From positions 32,045,422 to 32,109,421 of the forward strand of contig CM059570.1 of NCBI GenBank assembly GCA_030386875.1: 64,000 bases of DNA, read 5' to 3'. Both the position numbers and the translations under genes were made by a program. Source of the DNA: Morinoia aosen. Lineage: Eukaryota; Arthropoda; Malacostraca; Amphipoda; Talitridae. Each line of letters opens with the position of its first letter. Positions within the stretch are counted from its first letter, which is position 1. Of the stretch, positions 58,100 to 64,000 are shown piece after piece. The notes beneath the pieces were generated by a model. The model did not search any database. It was given only the letters and a program-made list of their open reading frames with translations, and was not told the origin of the DNA.

Positions 58100-60014
58100 T
58101 GGCTGCAGCATCGTCATTTGCCTTCTATTTGATCCCGTTGAAAAGCTTTAAGAATTAGCCGAGCAGATGCTTCTTAACAGTGTTTTCAATGAGTGTTCAC
58201 ATCGGCTACCTTCACCACTCGTTTTAGTTATATCTCTTTCGTGTATCAGTGCAGCTGCAAAACTCGTTATCGGTTGTGGTTTTTGTAGAGGTCACTAATC
58301 GCTACGTGGACTAAGATGAGAAATTTGGCCATTATCACCTGAATATACACTTGACATCATACACAGACCAGGTACAAAGTTTACTCAGAGACAGAGGACG
58401 AGTGTTCGTGTTACCAAGAGCATTGCAAGCTGTACCCCTTCAGTATCTGGTAGAGTCCGACCTTGTGAGGCTTCAGCAGCTGCTGCAGTGAATGCGGAGT
58501 TGGTTCACTTGCTCTGCATGTCAATGCTGTGGAAGCTTCCATATTTAAATTGCAAACATGCATACATCATTATGTGCTTTGTTCGCATCAACCATGAGTG
58601 ATGGTCGTCGCATATTGATGACATTGTTCAATTAATATTTTTGTAGGTACCATTGTTAGTCTACTGACCTTAGGTGCTCAGATCAGTCCATTCAATCTAA
58701 AACAACGATGTTTCTAAATCATGAAATCTTGATCAACTCGTGCAGCACCACTAGAAATCGTCCGAAAATATAAAGTTTTTAGTGTTGACACTTCAGTACC
58801 ATGGAAACCGATCTGATCGATAATCGCCTGCAACGACACCGTATTTTGCCGATGATCGTTTTTTGATTGAAACTTCATTAGAAGTTTGTGATACAGCCTT
58901 GTGTAAGCGGTTGCATAAATCTGGGGTTTAATTTTTGTGCATTTCATGTTACTTTATTTTTCCATATTCTTCTCGTGAAGAAGATCTACATGTTAGTTAA
59001 TACACAACTTGTTCCCGTGGGAATCTTATTGAGTCTGTCCGTTTGCTTTTGTTTTGTTCATAAATACGTTTAGAATTATAAGTCGTTAACGCTAATGTTG
59101 AACTAATTATTAGAGTACAAATTCCAAAGCATTATTAATATAAGCTACGCTGTACCGCCCATGTGAGTGTACTGCAGTTCAGTTTTCTCCTATTACGAAT
59201 AGTATTTTGTCTTATAAACTTCTTTAGTTTGGCAATCTGGTGGGAACGGAACATATTAATCAAAGTATGTCCTAGCTATGCGCCTTCACTCATAATTGAG
59301 GCCGTTTGTGTTCAATTGTGTTAGAATAGCTTGAACTAATAGCTTTGGTTTCATTTGTCAGCACTCTAAGTATGGTCATGTATCCGTAAAGAAAAAGGTA
59401 ACCTTTTGGAACATAAACCGAGCAATCAGAGGTAATCTTTCATGTTGGTGTTTGCGTGAATTATGAAAATCACAGAGTAAACTTAGAGCAGGGAAATATC
59501 AACCTGCCTTTGGTTGTGTACGCTCTCTCGATCACGCACACACTGCTTATCTCTTAATCTTGTCGAGAACCGATAAGTTTCACTTATCTTGTCCAAACAA
59601 CTGACCCAAGTCACCGTTTGATAAAATTCTCGTTGCCTCTTGACAGACTTCAACCAAGGTTACCAGAGTGGACTTGACTCTTGCTACAATTTTGGGATTA
59701 AACTTTTTCATTGAAGTAAAATGTAAACTTGAAAGGTCGGATTTGTTAGTTTTGGATAGGACAGAATCAATCTTCAATCCGCAATGTTTGGAAGGCTCGT
59801 TTCGTGTTAGGAAATGCAATCTTCGTCTGTAGATTTGTTTCGATTCCCTTACACATGAAATTACGCCGCAATCAAGTTCTCAAGAATGTTCTCATAGAAA
59901 GTGAATCGTTCAAAGAAAGGTAGTTCTCTTCAATTGCTTCAAATAACAATGGATAACTAAATGTAGGTTTTTTCATAAGTAGATGAGAAAAGCTCGTTTC
60001 TTACGGATATTTCC
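58100..60014. other. Intron DNA upstream of exon c, nothing recognised
   Basis: The minus-strand frame 59580-59819 (79 codons) is unrecognised and has no splice support. Confidence 0.45.
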
Positions 60015-60385
60015 TCATATGACGACTATTATATCTATGGAAATTCATTCTTGGAAGCGAAAGGGTTGAGGTCCGGAGTTCAAGAATACGAAAGTCTTTT
60101 TTTCGAAATGAAATAAGGACTTTAGTTCGGTGACGGACCATTTTTTCGGTTCACTGCTGTCTTTCAACTATTTTTTTTTCTTTTTTACCCTTCAACTTCT
60201 TTAAATTTAATTAGGTTCCATTAGCTTTTTTAATCTTGCAGTTTCATGCGCAGGGTGAAGAGACACCCTTTGTTAATAGGTTCCCGGTTCCCTTAATGGC
60301 ACACTTAGACGGTGTTTCCTCCTTCATCTCTTTGGAATACCTTTGTTTTAGTAAGAAAGGCTTGGACTAACTTATAATCAAATCA
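60015..60385 (+). repeat. Family A, copy 11 (diverged)
   Basis: Keeps gactattatatctatggaaa, cggttcactgctgtctttca, 'gagacaccctttgttaatag' and a tail near cttataatcaaatc. Confidence 0.65.
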
Positions 60386-60991
60386 AATTTTCATCCTTCA
60401 ATTTATTTCTCTCAATTCCCCTTTTATCTCATCGAAATAGTGAGGCCTTCTATTTGCTGCCGTAGCGGGCTTTGTCAATCCGAATGCCCACACTTTGTTC
60501 TCTTGGAGTACCACATGAACTTATGCTTTGTCCAGCTTGTCTGTCGTAAATATTAATAGTGTTGAGCGGATGCATTTTGATCTTGAAATAAATGAATTGA
60601 AGTACATGACTAGAGTAATTAAATTTGTTCTAGTTAGAAGCAATATCGACATTGACTGTATTTATCCTTACTCGGCTTGTCTGAAATAAATTAGTTTTCT
60701 TTGTCTTTTTCTCCTGTATTCTTGGAAGTTAATTACCCGAGTGTAAATTTTCCCTTCCATTAGTTGCTTAATTTGTCTACTTCGTATGCTGTGCAACCAA
60801 AATGTTTAACCCGTAGCTGTAGATGTCCGGTATCACATGCTTTTGAAACGAGTGTGCATTTATTTATATCTGCTAAGTGTCAAATGAACTTTACATTTTT
60901 TTCAGTTTTCTACTTTTTTAGTGCCCAGTTATTTAGAGAACATTTATTTTTCCAGCAACGTACGCTAGTTCTTAGTATTGCTCCACCAAAG

Positions 60992-61153
60992 ATGGGGTTT
61001 GTTAGCTTGCTCTTCCACGCTGTAGTGGTGGCCGGCTTTGCCCTCGCTGTCTACGGCGATTATTTCCTGTTACAAATGCCCCTGGGCTCCAAATTTCGTG
61101 AAGTGACGCTCGGGCTTGGCAACAGGTGCAAATACCTCACTCATCTCGATATG
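60992..61153 (+). CDS. AIG1/ADTRP-like protein, first coding exon version c
   Basis: 54 codons from ATG to ATG|GTGAGT. Starts MGFVSLLFHAVVVAGFALAV (first membrane segment, close to version a) and ends RCKYLTHLDM, with Thr50 at the catalytic position. An acceptor (atttatttttccag) ends at 60955, leaving 36 bp of 5' UTR in the exon. The donor region has been duplicated as a 64-bp minisatellite immediately downstream. It ends in phase 0; the rest of the protein, including the second catalytic residue (a histidine in human AIG1), must be past the window edge. Confidence 0.85.
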
Positions 61154-61332
61154 GTGAGTGCAACACCCTCGTGTGGTGAGTTCCTCCACCTCCATATGAG
61201 TTCAACACCGTCATGAGGTGAGTGCAACACCCCCATGTGGTGAGCTCGTCCACCTCCATATGAGTTCTACACCCTCATGAGGTGAGTGCAACACCGTCAT
61301 GTGGTGAGTTCGTCCACCTCGATGTGGTGAGT
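61154..61332 (+). repeat. 64-bp tandem repeat carrying 5' splice sites
   Basis: Units 61154-61217 and 61218-61281 and a partial third (61282-61326). Each begins gtgagtgcaacac and carries a second donor-like GTGAGT/GTGAGC 22 bp in. Donor-like sites start at 61154, 61176, 61218, 61240, 61282, 61304 and 61327. The repeated cacctc-ATATG/GATGTG stretch resembles the end of exon c, so the unit probably arose from the exon-intron border. Confidence 0.85.
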
Positions 61333-61997
61333 ACTGCGTCTAACACAGAAGATAATTGTTACTCTTACTCCAACCACCATTCCTGCTTGTCTGTTTTAAA
61401 AACCAATGTATCGACATTTCATGTTTGTACTTTATTGGAAATAAAAAGGTTTTTTCTTTCTTTTTTTTTTTCTTGTGACCAGTGTTCGTTGACGAGGGTG
61501 AAACAATATTTTAAAATTTTAATGTTGCATTTCATAATTATGAGCTGTTGAAAACGTAGCGCTTAAAACGCCTGTGAAAGTTTAGCGTTGCTAGTTCGAT
61601 TGTTCGTGAAAAATTGTTAATGGAGAATTTCCATGGTCTGATGAAATTTGTGTATTTCACGTAACCATCACTAATACTTTTTTGCCCAGTCTGTTCACAT
61701 TGAAATTCGAGCATAACTGAAGTACTTACAAGGTGAATTCTTCACTGTGAAAGTCGACCAAAATGCTGAACTTGAACATGTAATGAAATTTTTATGACTG
61801 CTGTTATTTTCATCCACCGAGTGTAGAAACAGCGAAACTCTCGTGGCATGCTATGAATCTCGAAAGTCAAGTTTGCTATAAAACTTGAAACCTGTGGTCC
61901 TACTGTAAGGTGTCTCCCAAATATTTTCTCGTCCTTAGATGATTACTCATATTTTTTTTTTGTTTCGGATGCAACCAAGTTTTCTTTCGTCATGTTT

Positions 61998-62355
61998 ACC
62001 CCTCAGGGGGACTCAACTATTGTAGCTATGGGAATTAGCGCTCCCAAGGGGAAAATGTGAGGGTCCGAGCTGAGAGTTAGGTAGGCCTTCTTTTTGTTGA
62101 AATAAAATGTTTTTGTTTTGTTAAGGACAGTCTTTTTTCGGTTCACTGCTGTCCTGTTTTTCAGCACCTACTACTTTCTTGTTCGACTTTGATCATGTTG
62201 CATAACCTTCTTCCTCAACTCACTGTTTATATGCCCTTTCTGCATAGATTATGCGTTCCCTTAACTCCATATTAAATGGTGCTTTCCTCCTTCTTCTCTT
62301 TGAATTGCCTTTGTGGCAGAAAGGGAGGCCTGAACTAACTAATAATCTAATTCGT
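61998..62355 (+). repeat. Family A, copy 12
   Basis: Nearly complete: cccctcagggggactcaact, attagcgctcccaaggggaa, ctgagagttaggtaggcctt, cggttcactgctgtcctgtt, and a tail aataatctaattc. Together with copies 6 and 7 it defines the consensus. Confidence 0.8.
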
Positions 62356-63334
62356 CATGTTCAAGTTTTTAAATTTGAAGTTCTCTTTTTTGATTCGACT
62401 CATTGAACTCGTATCTATATCGATGGCAATGGTTCCTACATGAAGGCCAAATCCCGGGTGGTCAAAGAGTTAGTACATTTTTTGCGGGTTTGGAATGGGT
62501 TTCTTTCAAACTTATTGCAGTGGTTATTTTACTTTTGAATATTGCATCAACGTAAAAATGTTGGGATAAAGTTAACTACTGATGCTGTCAGGAATATGAA
62601 GTATCATTTAATTTTCCGCTAAAAGGGAAGTTCAGATGAGCACTTGTCAAAATGTTTTTAAGTTTAGTTTAACTTAATCACTTCATAGGTTGTTTTTTTG
62701 TCGTAGTGAATAAACAAAATTGATGTAGACACTTCAGCATCATTTTGATGTACTTAGCTATAACTCCACAGAAATGTTTCTATTTTAAATGTCCATCAAA
62801 TCGTCGAAATGTCTTCTTTTTAAATTATTGATGCACTTTTTTGCTGTAAATTTGATTTTGCCTTGACTAGTTTTCCAAAATCTTGATTGCCCGAGGTTAT
62901 TAATCTAATTAAGAACTCGGAACTATTACTTCATCATACGATTTGCCTAATTTTTTTATTTCATGAGGGAATCCAGCAATTGAAAATCTACACATCTAGT
63001 TAGGTGAGTCAGTTTCTTTAGAAGTGTGCTGTCACGATAGCTTGTACAATTTTTTTGCAGTGTCCGTGCACTGTACCTGTCCACAATTAAAATCGGCAAC
63101 ATAGCTTCAGGAATTGACCAAAAATACTCTGGTAGGCTGTAACTGTCAGAAAGGGTCTAATGTTTCCGGAGAGACTTTGTTTCTTATGTTTCCGTCTCAC
63201 AGTAGGCCTCGATCGACGTTTGTGTGAGTCTGTCGTAAGTTTAGATTTGTAGTGACTATACCTCACTTTCTCTCTTGTGAGAGGCTGGCGTAAAATGCTG
63301 TCGACCTCCTGCACGAGTTTCATTGATGTTTCTT

Positions 63335-63850
63335 CTAAAACACGTTCACTACGTTAGCGCGGTTGCCACGGTTAGTTAGGTTAGGTGGCAAGTTGCAGAA
63401 CCGGAAGACCGACTCAAAACGCTCAAACACTTCTATGCTTTCCGAGAAGTGTGAACAATATTATTGTCTGATATTTTACTTCTCAGGCTTATATCTATTT
63501 TAACACTTTGAATGCGACTACTAAGTATTAAGTTCAACACCATACTCATATTTAAAGTCAATTTTAGTAAACTATTTTGAAAATACCAAACATGAAATTG
63601 ATCGTGCCTTCATTACCGTTGATTAAGTATTTACGAAAATTGAATTTGCGACTATTTTTCAGTCAGCAGCATTATGAAAATTACCACCGGTATGTACCAC
63701 CGGTTATGAATGTACCACCGGTGGCGCACGTCGCAGTCTAAGTGTGAAGAAAGGTATTGAAATAATTGCAACATCATTCATTTAAAAGTAACGTAAATGA
63801 GCAATTTACTCAGTGGTACAAATATGATCCACTACTTGGTCAAAGTGTTG
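63335..63850 (+). mobile_element. Family D element, copy 3, split by family B copy 5
   Basis: Left 63335-63500 (acacgttcactacgttagcg, ttaggtggcaagttgcagaa), right from ~63747 (taaatgagcaatttactcag, aaatatgatccactacttgg). Confidence 0.65.
63500..63747 (-). mobile_element. Family B TTAA element, copy 5 (inverted), nested in family D
   Basis: TTAA-cactttgaatgcgacta ... acgtcgcagtctaagtg, in reverse orientation. The subterminal CCACCGGT palindrome is repeated three times (63680-63725). The right TTAA has decayed. Confidence 0.75.
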
Positions 63851-64000
63851 ATTCTCAGTTAACTTTGTCGTCTCAACGAGATTATCACATCTTTCGCCAG
63901 CGTAGCGAACTATGCCTATCGAGACAGATTCTTGCACTCTCGGGGTGAAACGTGAACTAAATTTATTAGTTTTTCGGTGATGATCTCAGTAGCTAAGTGG

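Noticed and set aside
62060-62160. Internal Pol III promoter in family A (gagagttaggtagg and ggttcactgc as A and B boxes)
   Set aside because: Both matches are weak and the spacing is long; a tRNA origin for family A is not supported.

Overview
The window reads as nuclear DNA of an arthropod. Genes are split by spliceosomal introns of 0.4 to more than 10 kb, the background is AT-rich, and most of the sequence is transposon relics. A crustacean-sized, repeat-rich genome is my guess; the sequence does not fix the species. I ran no searches: families come from motif recognition, and repeat boundaries are by eye, good to a few bases where terminal repeats are visible and to about 20-50 bases elsewhere.

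Only two genes are well supported, both on the plus strand. (1) Positions ~286-7619 hold a near-complete methylthioribulose-1-phosphate dehydratase gene (APIP/MtnB, methionine salvage) in six secure exons plus one tentative first exon; the joined coding length is 711 nt, or 236 residues. Its fourth secure intron carries a 1.1 kb minisatellite of 22-bp units. (2) Positions 24502-61153 hold three separate first coding exons of an AIG1/ADTRP-like (FAR-17a/AIG1 family) membrane hydrolase, at 24502-24645, 47902-48063 and 60992-61153. All three end in phase 0 and all keep the family's catalytic threonine. The shared downstream exons are not seen and should lie beyond the right edge, so these are either alternative starts of one gene or heads of tandem copies.

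The remainder is a layered set of mobile elements. Most striking is a group of non-autonomous elements with terminal inverted repeats flanked by TTAA (families called B, C, D, E, F and I here), consistent with piggyBac-like transposition. Several are nested in other repeats, so the target site can be read directly. There is also a ~300-bp interspersed repeat (family A, 12 copies, all on the plus strand, TAATC-type tail), a tRNA-derived SINE (three copies), three fragments of non-LTR retrotransposon reverse transcriptase, two Tc1/mariner-like deletion derivatives, Helitron-like ends, a 1.7 kb element with long inverted repeats, fold-back hairpins and microsatellites.

Layout: 1-7.6 kb APIP; 7.6-24.4 kb intergenic, with an A-rich tract, a tandem pair of family E elements and two SINEs; 24.5-61.2 kb the AIG1-like locus, whose very long introns are filled with repeats; 61.2-64 kb its continuing intron. 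No CRISPR array, rRNA or stand-alone tRNA gene was found.
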